Positions 20,523 through 32,076 of a DNA stretch of 64,000 nt are shown here, piece by piece; position 1 is the first letter of the stretch, and each line of letters opens with the position of its first letter. Origin of the DNA: Cerioporus squamosus. Its lineage: Eukaryota; Basidiomycota; Agaricomycetes; Polyporales; Polyporaceae. The notes under the pieces are model-generated. The model was given only the letters and a program-made list of their open reading frames with translations, was not told the DNA's origin and made no database searches. The position numbers were made by a program, and so were the translations under genes. The stretch is taken from assembly GCA_022592435.1 (NCBI GenBank), contig JABYQS010000019.1, forward strand, positions 310,001 through 374,000, written 5' to 3'.

Positions 20523-23500
20523 CTAGAGGTACAGTGACGAACAGAAGATGACCGAGTTCGGTCGTTCGAGCATCTCGGACGCCTTCTCGAACTTCTCTTG
20601 TAGCTCGTTGTTGCCGATGACCTTTGCGGCTTGGGCCATCTGTCGGATAAGTTCCTGTAGTCGCCGGAAGACACGGATGAGACTGCCCTCGAACTGATCC
20701 GTAAGCTGCATTTCGGAGAAGGGATCAGCACATTGCAGCAACGGGCGGGATTGATCATGAGCAGACCTTGCATATATCGGAGAACGAGGCTCCGCGACAC
20801 CACTGAACGACGGCGTCCATTAGCTCAACTTTGAATGACTTGACGTAGTCGTCCTCGTTGATGGGCAGCTTCGACTCCTTTGACACCTTCGCGATGCGTC
20901 GTGCGATCTCTTGCATGACGCGGAGCGGGGCTGCAAGTTCCTCCTTGAGCTTCGTGACTTGCTCGCTCTACGGCCTCAATGGTCAGCACGTAGGACTACG
21001 GATCTGCCACTTGTGAGTATACCTTCTCGGTGAAGACGAAGCAACTGAGCAGGCCGGCACACTGCTCTGGTGACAGCGAGTTGAAGACACCATTGAAGAT
21101 GAGCTCCGTGAGCAGCAGCTCATCGCCCGTACTGATCTCACACGCGACACGGCCCTTCATGTCGACGATGTCCTCGGCCGTGGTGAACCCCAGCCGGCGG
21201 AGCACGCGCTTGCGGCACTTGAGCTCCTCCATCTGCAGGACGTCGTGCGTCGCCTGGATGCGCTTCTTCAGCTCGCGGATCACGTTCTGGTGCTCCTGCT
21301 TGCGCGCGTAGAGCGTGTACAGCTCCGGCAGGCGCGGGTCCTTGTGCAGCGGGCTCGCGAACATCTTGCGCTCCATCGTGTCAATCTTCTGCACGAGCTC
21401 CTTGAACTTGTCGTCCGTGATCTTCATGTCCGCGATCGGGTCGAGCAGCGGGATGCCGTCGGGGAAGCGGCTTTGCACCTCGAGCACGCTCTTCCACGTC
21501 GTGTTGCGCTGGTCGAGCGAGCGCAGGTCTTTGGGCATGAAGAGGCGCAGGCGGCTAATCGAGTCAATGGTGGAGAGGAGGACAGGGACGACGAGCGGCT
21601 CGCCGTTGCGACCGGAGGGACATGGTTGGACACCGCCGGGTGTTGGGGTCGTTGTGTTGCGATCCTTGGGCAAGGTCGAGCCCCTCGCACAATACAGCAG
21701 AACGTCGACGATGTACTGTTCGTGCGCCGGGATATCCTCGATCTTTGGCCCTGGACGGTTCTGAGGTGAAGCACGTCAGGATTACTACATCATATACCGG
21801 ACGAAGCTAAACACACCTTCGGAGGCAGTCGCTTTTGGTAGTTCACAATGATACCCCAGCCAAAGTCTAGCTTCTCGTGCTTGACCTTGACGAGACGGCC
21901 GGGCTGGAGGAAGGGCAGCACGTAGTTCGGATGCGTGATGACCTCCCTGAAGTCGGCGGCCATCTGGTCAAGCTGCTGCCGGTATTCATAGTAGCTCGCG
22001 ACCAGCTCCTCGTCGGGGATAGTGATGGCTGCCTTCTTCGCTTCCTCTTTCTGCAATTCTAGAGATTACCGGCCGTCAGCATCAACACAATACAATGAGG
22101 CGCATTGGCAAGACTCACTGTCCTCAATCAGCGGCACCTCAGCGTTGTTCTGGAACTGGTAGAAACACCGCTCAAGCATGAACTCCGGGCTGATGCCTTC
22201 GACCTTCATGAGGTTCAAGATCATGTTGTACCCGAGATGGAACGCCGAGTCGAGCCTGTCCGCCTCGCCCTTGACCATCTCCTTCGCCGCCGCCGGCTCG
22301 AGCTTCTCGTCGACCATCATGATGACGACACCGCGGTCGTCCAGGCCACGACGGCCAGCACGGCCGGACATCTGGATGTACTCGCCCGAGGAGAGGTTGC
22401 GGAAGTCGCGCCCGTCGAACTTGCGCGCCGCGGTGAAGACGACGGTCTTCGCGGGCATGTTCAGCCCGATGGAGAACGTCTCGGTGGCGAAGAGGACCTT
22501 GATGAGGCCCTCCTGGAAGAGAATCTCGATCACCTCCTTGAGGATAGGCAGCAGCCCACCGTGGTGGATGCCGATGCCACGCTTCAGGAGCGGGAGCAGG
22601 TTCGAGATCTGCGGCAGCTGGCGGTCGTCGGGCGAGAGGTTGTCCATCGCGTTGTTGAAGATGTTCGTGATCAGGTCCTGCTCGTCCGTCGAGTTGAACT
22701 CGAGCTTGGACATCTGCAGCGCGAGCGCCTCGCACTCGCGCTTGCTGAACGCGAAGACGATGACCGGGTTGTAGTTCTTGAGCATGATCATGCGTACGAT
22801 CTTCTGGATGTCAGAGTTGCCTGCAGGTGACAAGTCAGCACGTGTGGTGATTATTGAACGCGAGACGCGGCACCTTTCTTGTCGCCACCTTTCTTGATCT
22901 TGCCTTTCTTGCCCTTGCCAGCTTTGGGGTCCGCCGGGTCATCGCCCTGCCTGTCCTGCAGCATGCCCATCGCCTTCGTGAAGTTGTCCTCGCGGAACTC
23001 GCCCTTCTCGTTGACGACGAGGTAGATTCCCTCGCCACCAGCTGGGAACAAGTAGTGCTGTAGTGGTGTGGGCCGAAAGTCGGTGTAGACGACGTGGCAC
23101 GGCTGCTCGTGCGACTTGCATATCCACTCCGCGAACTGCATAGCGTTCGGGATGGTGGCAGAGAGGAAGACGTAGCGCACGGTGTGGGGCAGCAAGATGA
23201 TGGTCTCTTCCCAGACCACACCACGTTCCTTGTCGCGCATGTAGTGGATCTCGTCGAAGATGACCCACGCTACTTCGCGCATGATCTCGGAGCCGCGATA
23301 CAGCATCGAACGCAGAATCTGGGCTACATGTCAGAGGCGGCGCCGGATCGGCAAACTAGACAGACGTACCTCCGTGGTCATGACCAAACAGGTTGCGGTC
23401 GGGTTAATGGTGACGTCTCCGGTCATCAGGCCGACGTCGCCAAACTCAGCAAGCATCTCACGATACTTCTGGTTGCTCAGAGCCTGTATTCAGACAAAAA

Positions 23501-24221
23501 CAAGATTTATTCATTGAGTTTCTCGTACAGCAACCTATTTACTGGCCTTGATTGGACTCGTGTAGATCACCCGCTGCTTCTGCTGCAGACACTGCGCGAT
23601 GGCGTACTCGGCGACGACGGTCTTTCCCGCACTGGTGTGCGCGGACACGAGCACACTCTCGTTCCGCTGTATTGCATGCACCGACACTTGCTGGAAGGGG
23701 TCCAAAACGAACTTGTATTCGCGCGCGGGTTTTTCGGGAGGGACATGATTCGCGATGGGTACGTACGGGTATCCGGGGGGCACCGCGACTTGGTGTCGCA
23801 CCTGCGGACTTGGTCAGAAAGAGGTTACGTCGTCGGTGGCGGTCGGCGCGCACGCTGCACGCTCGACCGACAGTGTCGATTGTAGTGCACTCACCTGATG
23901 CCGCAACTCTAACCGGGAACCCGCCTCGACCGCTCCAGTCAATCCTGCGCTCGCCGCCACCTCCCGCTTCGCCTCAATCTCGACCTCGTCCACGACGACC
24001 GGGTTTGGGGAGGCCAGCCGTGGCTTCTTGGGCTCCGAGGGACCGGCTTCGTTGCTGGCAGCAGCGGCGGTGCCGTTTAGTTCCGCGGCGACGGGTGTTG
24101 ATGCCTTGCGTTTCTTGGAGGCATTTCCGTTCGCTTGCATTTGAATATCGCCGTCCGCATCTTGTGATATGTCGGCCGGAGGTGCCTCGCTCAAGAAAGA
24201 GAAGAGATCGTTGGAGTCCAT
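20523..24221 (-). CDS. MTR4: ATP-dependent RNA helicase, exosome cofactor (Ski2-like)
   Basis: About nine exons run from 24221 to 20523; the product is roughly 1,050 residues. MTR4 is the 3'-5' helicase that feeds RNA to the nuclear exosome, alone and in TRAMP complexes. Visible landmarks in order: a disordered N-terminus with a basic [26 protein letters not shown], motif [34 protein letters not shown], motif [11 protein letters not shown], motif [59 protein letters not shown], motif [12 protein letters not shown], the arch/KOW region and the family's exact ending [13 protein letters not shown]. Family-conserved KALSNQ is kept only if the second intron uses a GC donor. I chose the ATG at 24221, because upstream residues in the same frame do not look like the family. 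Confidence 0.95.
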
Positions 24222-25914
24222 GCCGGTACGAGCAGGAGGCGGGCGCGAGTGGGAGGACCGTGGACACAAGTGCGAGACGAAGACAACCTCCTAGCGAGCG
24301 TTCAAAGCCAAGTTTCCGAGCCAAGGCAAGGCCCGCAAAGCGTGGAGTTACAGTGTACGAAGAAAAGGGGAGGAGAGCAGACTGAGAGAACAGATTTGAG
24401 AACCGCGCTTTGAGCTTGAGCGCTTGAGCGTGTATGCGTCAAGTTTCTCTCCCAAAAACAGCAATACTTACATAATCGAAGCGCGCACCTCGCTGTGTGC
24501 CAGTGCACTAGTGGTTAAACTGGTGACCTCTGTTGTCAAATCAATGTTGGGCCGTCCCTGCTCTTCAACAGGTCCAACCAAGCCTTGTCTGCCCATGTAG
24601 ACAAGGTTTACTCGGAATGTGTATGAAAATACCAATTCGACCACACCGAACGGCACTCACGGCTTGCTCGAGTCGTCGGCCGGCGGCGGATCTCCAGTGA
24701 CTCTGCATGCTGGCTCATAAGCTGCACGGACAGTAAACTATGACCGTGTTAGTGGCCGACACAATCGCAATGCCGAGCTTATGAACGTGTGGTGCGCGGA
24801 CCATGCGCCTGCTGAGGTAAGTACTTAGTCTCGTCCCCATTCGTTCTGCCGCTCGTGCCTCCCTCTAGAACGCTCGAGCGAGAGAGCTGTCAAGAACGTC
24901 TGGAGCCGAGACTACTGCTGAGGTCGCTGCATCGGCATACCTTCCGACTCTGTGGAAGAAGACAAGGTCGTACCTTCGCGCCACCGTCTGTCTCCGTAGA
25001 GCGGCGCGGAGAGGACCCTCTACTAATAATATTGCAAGAGCCTGACGACGTGCAGTGGTATCAGTGACCACCTTTGGGCACACACCAGGAGCACACGAGT
25101 GCGCATCGCCAGATACGCGGAGGTCAGAGTCCCTCACTGTCCCGTCGATCGCAAATATGAAGCCCGGGACATCCTAACGGAGTCCCACGACAATTATAAG
25201 CCATAAGCTGAGCCAGTCTCATACGTGCACGGTTCTTGTCGGGATCGCGGCATCCATGACGGCAGGCCGGCAGCCGCTGGCCCCTGGGTCAGTGCAAGCG
25301 ACGATACAACTCTCATCCGTCCCGGACCCGCAACCTCTCAGTCTCACGAACTCAGGCTGGCGCGTGCTATAGAGGCGATCAGCGCGCCGGGATGGGGTAA
25401 GATTGATGCAGCTACCAGCGCAACTCAGGTACCGCAAATTCAAATGAGCATCGAGCGAGCCTTGTCTTGAGAAGAAAGGCACTTGGGCGGGTGGACGTAA
25501 CGCGCAACGCCCACCGGTGAGTCGTGTGCCTTCGTGTGCTCATCACGCAAGTTATGGGGTCACGACCGAGCGGGAGGGTCTAAGCGCATTGAAGAAGTCG
25601 GCAGGTGACGCACCAGGAGCGGGATCATGGCACGCTAAGTATATCGCCCTGCATCCTATCCAGTTCCTATCCGCAGACCATATCTTCATCCTGGGGACAA
25701 TTCAAATTGAAGTGCAGTGGTAGTTACCTCGTCTGTTTCTTGCCCCAGGAACGACCCACGAGAGTCGGACGTGCCTGCGTAAAGCGGCAGTCGTTGCCCG
25801 CAACCGACCAAGGGTGAGACCGAATGCACGGCATCCATCCATTCCTGGTCCATTTCCAACTCCTACAATGTACTCGTACTTACCGCCCGTCCACACGACC
25901 GGGGCTATCACGCA
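24222..25914. other. Intergenic, no recognised gene
   Basis: About 1.7 kb between MTR4 and YIF1. Open frames are short and overlap; none has a familiar motif. The first 200 bases are presumably the MTR4 promoter. A stretch at about 24500-24530 (CACTAGTGGTTAAACTGG) resembles a tRNA A box, but no matching B box or cloverleaf follows. Confidence 0.4.
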
Positions 25915-27216
25915 TCATACCCGCACGAGGACGCCCATGTAGAGGATCTGGCTGACGGCGACGAGGAAGAGGAAGGTTATGCGGCGGGAGCGCTGGGAGG
26001 GGTTCACGGCGGCGGCGGTCGCGGAGGCGTCGGGGAGGACCATTGAGCGTAGTGAGCGGAGCTGTGGTACGCGTTAGCACGGGCGTGGGGTATCAGAAGG
26101 GAGGAAGGGGGAGGGACGCACCAGGAAGAAAGAGGTGCAGAGGAAGGTGTAGATGAAGGTGAGGAGGTAGAGGGTGCGGCCGAAACCGAGGAGGCCTGCA
26201 ATCAGTGTGATGATGACGCTGTGGCAGTATTGTGGTGAGTGACTGCTGATAGAGGCAAAGCAGTGGCACGTACCCGACGAACTTGTACCCGTCGTAGGCG
26301 AGGAGGTCGAGGACTTGACTTGACAGGCCACCCTGAGATGTCGTGTTCAATGGCGAGGAATACGTGCGTATGTGCATGGATACTCACGGGAATGTTGAGG
26401 AAGTAGCAGCCGGACTTGACAAAGAAGAAGTCGAGGAGGACGACTGCGAGCGCTTTTGATGCGGTTATTCCGAGAATCTCGGGGTGGAAGCGGGCGTGGA
26501 GACCAGAATAGAGCGCAGCAAGGAGGATGTAGGTGACGAAAGCCATGACTGCGGACACGTCTGCATGAGAGAGACGTGATAGTGAGTGGGGGGTACTCAC
26601 GGGGGATGTAGAGGTCGGGAGAGTTGATGTCCTCCCGGGGCGGGGACCACTCGGACTGGCCGTTCTCGAGCCGGCGGACGCGACGCGACCAGGGCTTGTG
26701 TCTCCACGGGAAGAGAAGAAGGCGGAGTTTCTTGATGACGTAGGAATTTGAGACGTTGAAGTGGTGCTTGAGCATGGAGATGGGTATGAAGCCTCCGAGC
26801 TGCATGAGAGTCAGTGTGCGCACGCGAGCGAGGATCGACAGCACGCACGTTCTTCTGGACATACTCCTGGCCTGCTGCGACTGCGCTCTGGCCGAGCTGC
26901 ATACCGAAGGCGGCGGTGGCGTTGTCGAAGCCCCAAGCGGTGAAGTCTACGGGAGCTCCGGGCCCATCTGTGGCTGGTGGGGCTGGTGAGGCGGAGGGTG
27001 GTACGGGCTGCCAGGGCCGTATGGAGGGGACATGTGGGTCTGGTGGCCGGGGTTGGGCATGGGCTGGGCATAGTTGGGAGGGGTGGGAGAGCTGGTGTAC
27101 CGCTGGTAGCCCTGGGGAGACATGGGCGTGGAGGGCGGCTCGGGGATGTAGGCGGGGTGAGTGGGGACGGGGTGCTGGAGCGGGGGAGGGCTCGCGTTGT
27201 TTGTGTAGTACGACAT
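25915..27216 (-). CDS. YIF1: YIF1-like ER-Golgi vesicle transport membrane protein (apparent frameshift)
   Basis: Read from 27216 to 25915 in about seven exons, roughly 340 residues. YIF1 pairs with YIP1/YPT GTPases on ER-Golgi vesicles. A Pro/Tyr-rich cytosolic N-terminus (MSYYTNNASPPPLQHPVP) leads to VDFTAWGFDNATAAFGMQLG and GQEYVQKNLGGFIPISMLKH, then RRLENGQSEWSPPREDINSP. Four to five hydrophobic segments follow: FVTYILLAALYSGL, ALAVVLLDFFFV, VIITLIAGLLGFG, LLTFIYTFLCTSFFL and ITFLFLVAVSQILYMGVLVR, which ends the protein. The N-terminal frame meets a TAG after GPELP at about 26950, while the rest continues one base out of register as PVDFTAW. I found no GT-AG intron that repairs this. Either one base is missing in the sequence or this allele is broken. 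Confidence 0.85.
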
Positions 27217-27444
27217 CGGGGCGAGCACGGCGGGGAGAGTAGCAGGCACGGCGGCGGAGAGTAGACGCGAGGAGAGCACACGCGAGGACAGCAGCGCGCG
27301 CCCTGCCAAACACGGCCAAGCAGCGCGCACGGGCAGACGCCCGGACGGAGCCCCTTTTGAGAGCGCGGTTCGGCTGAGTGCAGCCAGCTCCGTGCCACGA
27401 CACACCTCGACCCCGTCTCCGCCCTCGCAGACGGCCGTGTCGCG
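27217..27444. promoter_or_regulatory. Bidirectional promoter between YIF1 and the C9-methyltransferase
   Basis: Only 228 bases separate two divergent start codons, so both promoters must lie here or overlap the 5' leaders. The sequence is GC-rich, without a clear TATA box on either side. Co-regulation is possible but not shown. Confidence 0.55.
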
Positions 27445-29243
27445 ATGTCGTCCTACACCGTCACCGTCACGAACACCCCCGCCATCAAAAATGCCCCCCT
27501 CATCGGCCTCGCAGAGGGCAACGGCTACTTCTCCAACTACCACCTCGCCGCCCTCGTCCTCGGCGTGCCCTGGTTCGTCAAGCGATCCCTCCCCGTCGTC
27601 TGCTATGGCGGCTTCAAGACCTACCTCTTCCTCGTCCTCCTCCTCGGCCTCCCCATCACCGTCGCCTACTGGACCGTCATGAGCACCTACGGGCCCCGCA
27701 AGAACCAGAAGGTCCAGCTCCCCGGCCGCAACATCGAGGAGTACATCACCATCAAGGACCCCGAGCTCAAGGCAAAGTACTTTGCCAAGGAGAAGATCCC
27801 CATCCAGGTCTTCTACGACGCCTACTTTGACGACAAGATCGAGGTCAACGGTCTGTCTCTCCCCGCTCCCTCTCCACGTGTCACACTCACTTACCTCTCC
27901 CAGGCGACATGCTCGACATTCTCGAGGCCCGTCACGACTGGGCGAAGATGGTCTTCACTCCCGAGCTCTTCAAGCACGTCTTCACCCAGCTCATCCCCGA
28001 TGTCATCTGGCACTCCAAGAGCCAGGATGAGGAGCAAGTCCGCGACCACTACGACCGTACGTCTCGTGTTTTCACGCGTTCTTTCGTGTCTCTCATCATC
28101 ATCTGCGACTTCCAGGAGGCGATGACTTCTACAGTTGGTGCGCCGCCCTTCCGTCACCCCGTTGCGCGCATCACAGTTTTGACGCCTGTTCTCCCAGGTT
28201 CCTCGGTCCCCGCATGATCTACACCTCCGGCATCGTCAGAGACATCACCCGTGAGGAGACCCTCGAGGAGCTCCAGGACAACAAGCTCACCGTCGTCTGC
28301 GAGAAGGTTCGTTTCCACCCCCCAGTTCCCTCTCAGCCACGCGCTCACCTCCTCCGTAGCTCAACCTCAAGCCCGAAGATCGTCTCCTCGACATCGGCTG
28401 CGGTTGGGGCACCCTCTGCGCCTTCGCCCACAAGAATTACGGCTGCGAGGTCACCGGTGTCACCCTCGGCAAGAACCAGACCAAGTTCGGCAACAAGCGC
28501 ATCCTCGACAATGGCGGCGATCCCTCCCGCGCCCGCATCCTGTGCCTCGACTTCCGCGACGCCCCCGGCGGCCGCGCTGCGTACACCAAGATCGTCGCCC
28601 TCGAGATGGCTGAGCACGTTGGCATCCGCCGCTATGGCGCCTTCCTCCGCCAGGTGTACGACCTCCTCGACGACGACGGCCTCTTTGTCCTCCAAGTCGC
28701 CGGTATCCGCCCCTCTTGGCAGTATGAGGACCTCATCTGGGGTCTCTTCATGAACAAGTACGTCTTCCCCGGCGCCGACGCCTCGTGCTCTCTCGGCTGG
28801 GTCGTCAAGCAGGTTGAGGCCGCCGGCTTCGAGGTCAAGAACATCGACGTGCTCGGCGTGCACTACTCTGCCACCATCTGGCGCTGGTACAAGAACTGGA
28901 TCAGCAACAAGGACAAGGTCGTCGAGACGTACGGCGACCGCTGGTACCGTATCTGGCTGTACTTCCTCGCGTCTGCTACCATCTCCTCTCGGTACGCGCT
29001 TTCGTGCACTCTTCAGTCGCGTGGGTTTGATTGCTGATGTTGCCATGCAGCCAAGGCAGCGCGTCGGTCTTCCAGCTCACGCTCCACAAGAACTTGAACG
29101 CGTTCCCGCGCATCCTCGGCGTCCCCAGCCACACCTCGATCCACGTCCACCCTGAGCGCGAGATCCTGTACGTTGCTTTTCCGTCTCCTGCGTGTCACCG
29201 TTCTGCCCGCTGACGCCGTTGTTTCGTTAGCCCTGTCGACTGA
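27445..29243 (+). CDS. Sphingolipid C9-methyltransferase
   Basis: Seven exons (first 27445-27850, second 27904-28056, last coding bases 29231-29243) give about 510 residues. Fungal C9-methyltransferases use S-adenosylmethionine to methylate C9 of the sphingadienine base, a step towards fungal glucosylceramide. They sit in the ER membrane. The N-terminus has two hydrophobic segments (LAALVLGVPWFV and YLFLVLLLGLPITVAYWTVM). Then come FYDAYFDDKIEVNGDMLDIL, FYSWFLGPRMIYTSGI, the SAM motif RLLDIGCGWGTL, VTGVTLGKNQ, ALEMAEHVGIRRYGAFLRQV and DDGLFVLQVAGIRPSWQYED, as in cyclopropane-fatty-acid-synthase-like methyltransferases of this type. The protein ends HPEREILPVD if the last intron (29168-29230) is removed, which I favour. 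It shares a 228-base spacer with YIF1. Confidence 0.92.
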
Positions 29244-29665
29244 GTGTCCAGTGCTGAGTGGTCGTATGGGTGAAACAGTGCTTGAGGGAATTAGAGAACG
29301 AGGCGGCCTGGTGCCGGTGCCGTTTACCGTTTACGTTACGACTGGACGAGTTGTCACGAATGACAAAGTTACCCTACTACTGACTACTGACTGGTGTGCG
29401 CCACCTGACTAGTTGCGATTGGATGTATCTGTCGTGGTTGTCGGGAGGCTTCGAATGCACATGCTTTACGTTGAACGCGATCCATCATGCGCCGTCTTCT
29501 GGTTCCAATGTGGGTGGGGGTAGTACAACATAGCGTGATTTGCTATTAGCAGGATGGTAGTCTAGTGATGGAGTACAATACTGTTCTGGAGGTGCTAGTC
29601 CGAGGTGAATGTCTACTTGTCGACGGGCCTGGTAAGGCCTTGTCCTTGCAATCGCGCAGTCGCAG
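29244..29665. other. Intergenic between convergent genes
   Basis: Holds the presumed 3' untranslated regions of the C9-methyltransferase and of the coiled-coil/AT-hook gene. No other feature is seen. Confidence 0.4.
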
Positions 29666-31454
29666 TCAAGTCGGCGCGGTGGGGTTCTTGCTGCGCTTTC
29701 CCGCAGCCCCTTTACGAGGACGTCCTGGCCCACGCTTGCCGGCCGCCTGGCTTTGCGGCTGTCCGCTGGTGAAGACGAACTTGGCGGCCTCGGGATCGGA
29801 GTTCGAGTTCGAGACGCTGGGTGTACTGGTGCTCGCACTGGATTGCAGTCGCTGGCCCACGGGCGCGTGCGCGAGCTGCCAAGATATGCCATGCGGGAGC
29901 GTGGCCAGGCCGATCAACTCGTAGGGCTTGAGCCAGTCTGCGGACGATGTACGAGTACGTGTGTTGTGGGAGTCCGAGGAGCTTGGGGCGTCCGGGCGCG
30001 GATGGGTCGGGAGGGGAGGCGGGAGCATGGCGTTGTGCGTTCTGGGAGGTAGACTTTCGGGAGACCCTGAGCTGGTTGAGGCCTGAGGTCTGCATGTAGC
30101 GATGGGGTCTGGTCAGGATACGGCTCGACACGGGGAGGGAGGGTCGGTACGAGGGGTGTCGGGACTCACGCGTGCTCTGGGTCTGCGCCGCTGCCGGCGG
30201 AGATGCTAGAAGTGCTACTCGACGACGCTCTGGTCGAGTCGGCGCGCACCTTCTTGAGGGCTAGCTTGCGCACGTTTTGGACACCCGGAGGTGTTTTTCG
30301 TCCTGTGGTGCGTCTGAATGGTTGTACGTTCCTCGGAAGTGCTTGCTCGCGTTGTTCAGCGTCCATTGCCTGCGAGTGGGAGGGAAACATGGGTGGGTCA
30401 GCGCTGCGCGCTGTCACCACGGGCTCAGCATAGCTGCATGTTGCGTCTTGATCGCTAGTCGCAACTTCACCGGCCGCCAACTTGCGCTGAAGTTCCAGAT
30501 TCTGGGCACTGAGGTGTCACGAGCAGGGTCACCGTGCGTTGCCACGAAGTCAGTATGATAGTGAGAGAACCCGAAGAACGGAAGAACACGCACAATTGCC
30601 CGACCTCCTGCCACAGCTTCTTCTCCCGCTCCTGCTTTGCCAGTATTTCCTTAGCTTTATTTATTTCTCCAAATAGCCGCTGTATCTCGGCACGGTCGAC
30701 GTCATTGCTGCGATGCGATAACATGAGGTGCTCAAGAGGCATTTCAGCGGCTTCTATCTTGCGCTGCTGTTCCAGTGTCTGAGCGCTGCAGGTGTGACAA
30801 GCAAGTCATCACGTGTGGCCACTGAGTCAGTGAACGTAGCAAGAGAACGAAAGAACGAAAGAAGACAGACCATTGCCCAACCGCCTGCTCCTGCTCCTTC
30901 TCCGCCTGTGGTTCCTCGGCGTTGTTCTTTCCTTCCCATAGTCGGTGTATCTCGGCGGGGTCTCCCCTTGGTCGCTCTAGCTCGGCGAGGTCGACGTCAT
31001 CACAATCACCGAGGATGAGGCTCCAGTTATGCATGTACTGTGCATCCTCTTCGACCTCTTCGGCGGCGCTGGTGGCCGAGAGGAACGGGTCCGCAAACTG
31101 AGGCGGTGGGGAAAGCGGGGGCTTCAGCGTAATGAAACACGTGGCCTCAGGATCCCAAAGGGCCTTGACTCCGGCAAGAACGGCTGGGCATTTGCTGAGG
31201 TCGGGCTCGAAGGGGTTGTCGAGAGCACCGTTAGGGATTTGGTCGAGGGAGTCGAGCACTGCTGCGCCAACGTCGGGGAGATCATCCGGCGCTCCGGGAA
31301 GAGGTAAGTGTTCTGTCGACATCAAGGGATAGTTGGAAGAGGAAATGTCGAAGAGGTTGCGGGGACACACCTGATTATATAGATCGTCGGCGGGATGATA
31401 GTAGCCGTAGTGGCGAATGCGATCCTTGGCGTACGGGACGGGAGTAAAGGGCAT
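29666..31454 (-). CDS. Unknown nuclear-type protein with repeated coiled-coil exon and AT-hook
   Basis: Reads from MPFTPVPYAKDRIRHYGYYH at 31454. After an acidic/Pro-rich first exon, a charged helical segment DDVDLAELERPRGD...EQEQAVGQ joins across an 85 nt intron (30786-30870) to AQTLEQQRKIEAAEM. A 192 nt exon (30594-30785) repeats the pattern, NDVDRAEIQRLFGE...KKLWQEVGQ, and joins across another 85 nt intron (30509-30593) to AQNLELQRKLAAGEV. The next exon is Ser/basic-rich (LALKKVRADSTRASSSST). The C-terminal frame carries KRGPGRPRKGAAGKRSK, a textbook AT-hook, suggesting DNA binding. The junction into this last exon is not resolved: the straightforward splice at about 30110 leads into another frame. 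I do not recognise a family. The region upstream of 31454 could hold more exons. Confidence 0.6.
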
Positions 31455-31871
31455 ATGACGGGTGAAGGACTAGTGTTGTAGCTTGCAGCCACCGAGTACA
31501 GGCCTCAATAGTGCATGATGCTTTTGTGATGTTCGTTGTCGACTCAGCGTGGCGATTGTACGAGATTCCGAGAGACTTATGGTCTTTGTTAAATCCGAGA
31601 CTTAGCCACTCGATGTAAAGAAGATGATGGCGCAACAAACCGCGAAATCATGTCCGCAGGTGAGTGCAGTCTCGCGGCAAGAGCCTTACGGGGGAGATCA
31701 ACCGACAGAATGCTTCACCACCGCGACCGCCATTGTGTCTGCGATGACATGTGGCGTAGTGGCTTGTGGGAGCCCGCCATCGTGGGAACTGGGAGGCGCA
31801 GACCAGGATGTGGGACCCTCTAGCCTGTATGACACGGTAGCCATCGCCATAAGATGTATGTCGGGACTTAC

Positions 31872-32006
31872 GCTTTGTCCACTCTTGGCTCTGCTCCACA
31901 TCTCGACCCATTCCTGCTTCTTAGCAAGGACTTTCTTCATGAGGGAATAGCTGACCGGATGGCTCTGGTCGGGGGCGTTTGAGCGCGGGGACCTTGGAGA
32001 AACCAT
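31872..32006 (-). CDS. Possible first exon of a small unknown gene
   Basis: A 135 nt open stretch on the minus strand starts at an ATG and ends at a good donor (AGC then GTAAGT). It reads MVSPRSPRSNAPDQSHPVSY, then SLMKKVLAKKQEWVEMWSRA and KSGQS, which looks like real protein. It lies 71 bases below the UTP22 stop codon. I could not find a convincing second exon: candidates after CATACAG (about 31830) run into stops in unrelated sequence. It could belong to the gene that starts at 31454 or be a separate short gene. Confidence 0.3.
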
Positions 32007-32076
32007 GGTCCATGGCCTGTATGAATTGAATGTACAACCGCAGAAGATACGTGATGCGCCAGAGAATGCAACAAGG

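Noticed and set aside
22105..22830. 241-codon open frame on the plus strand
   Set aside because: Antisense shadow of the MTR4 helicase core.
24500..24660. Possible tRNA gene suggested by CACTAGTGGTTAAACTGG
   Set aside because: No B box at the right distance and no cloverleaf can be folded.
26597..27403. 268-codon minus-strand frame starting upstream of YIF1
   Set aside because: Only its last third is the true YIF1 frame; the N-terminal part is Arg/Pro-rich read-through of the promoter and of the other frame.
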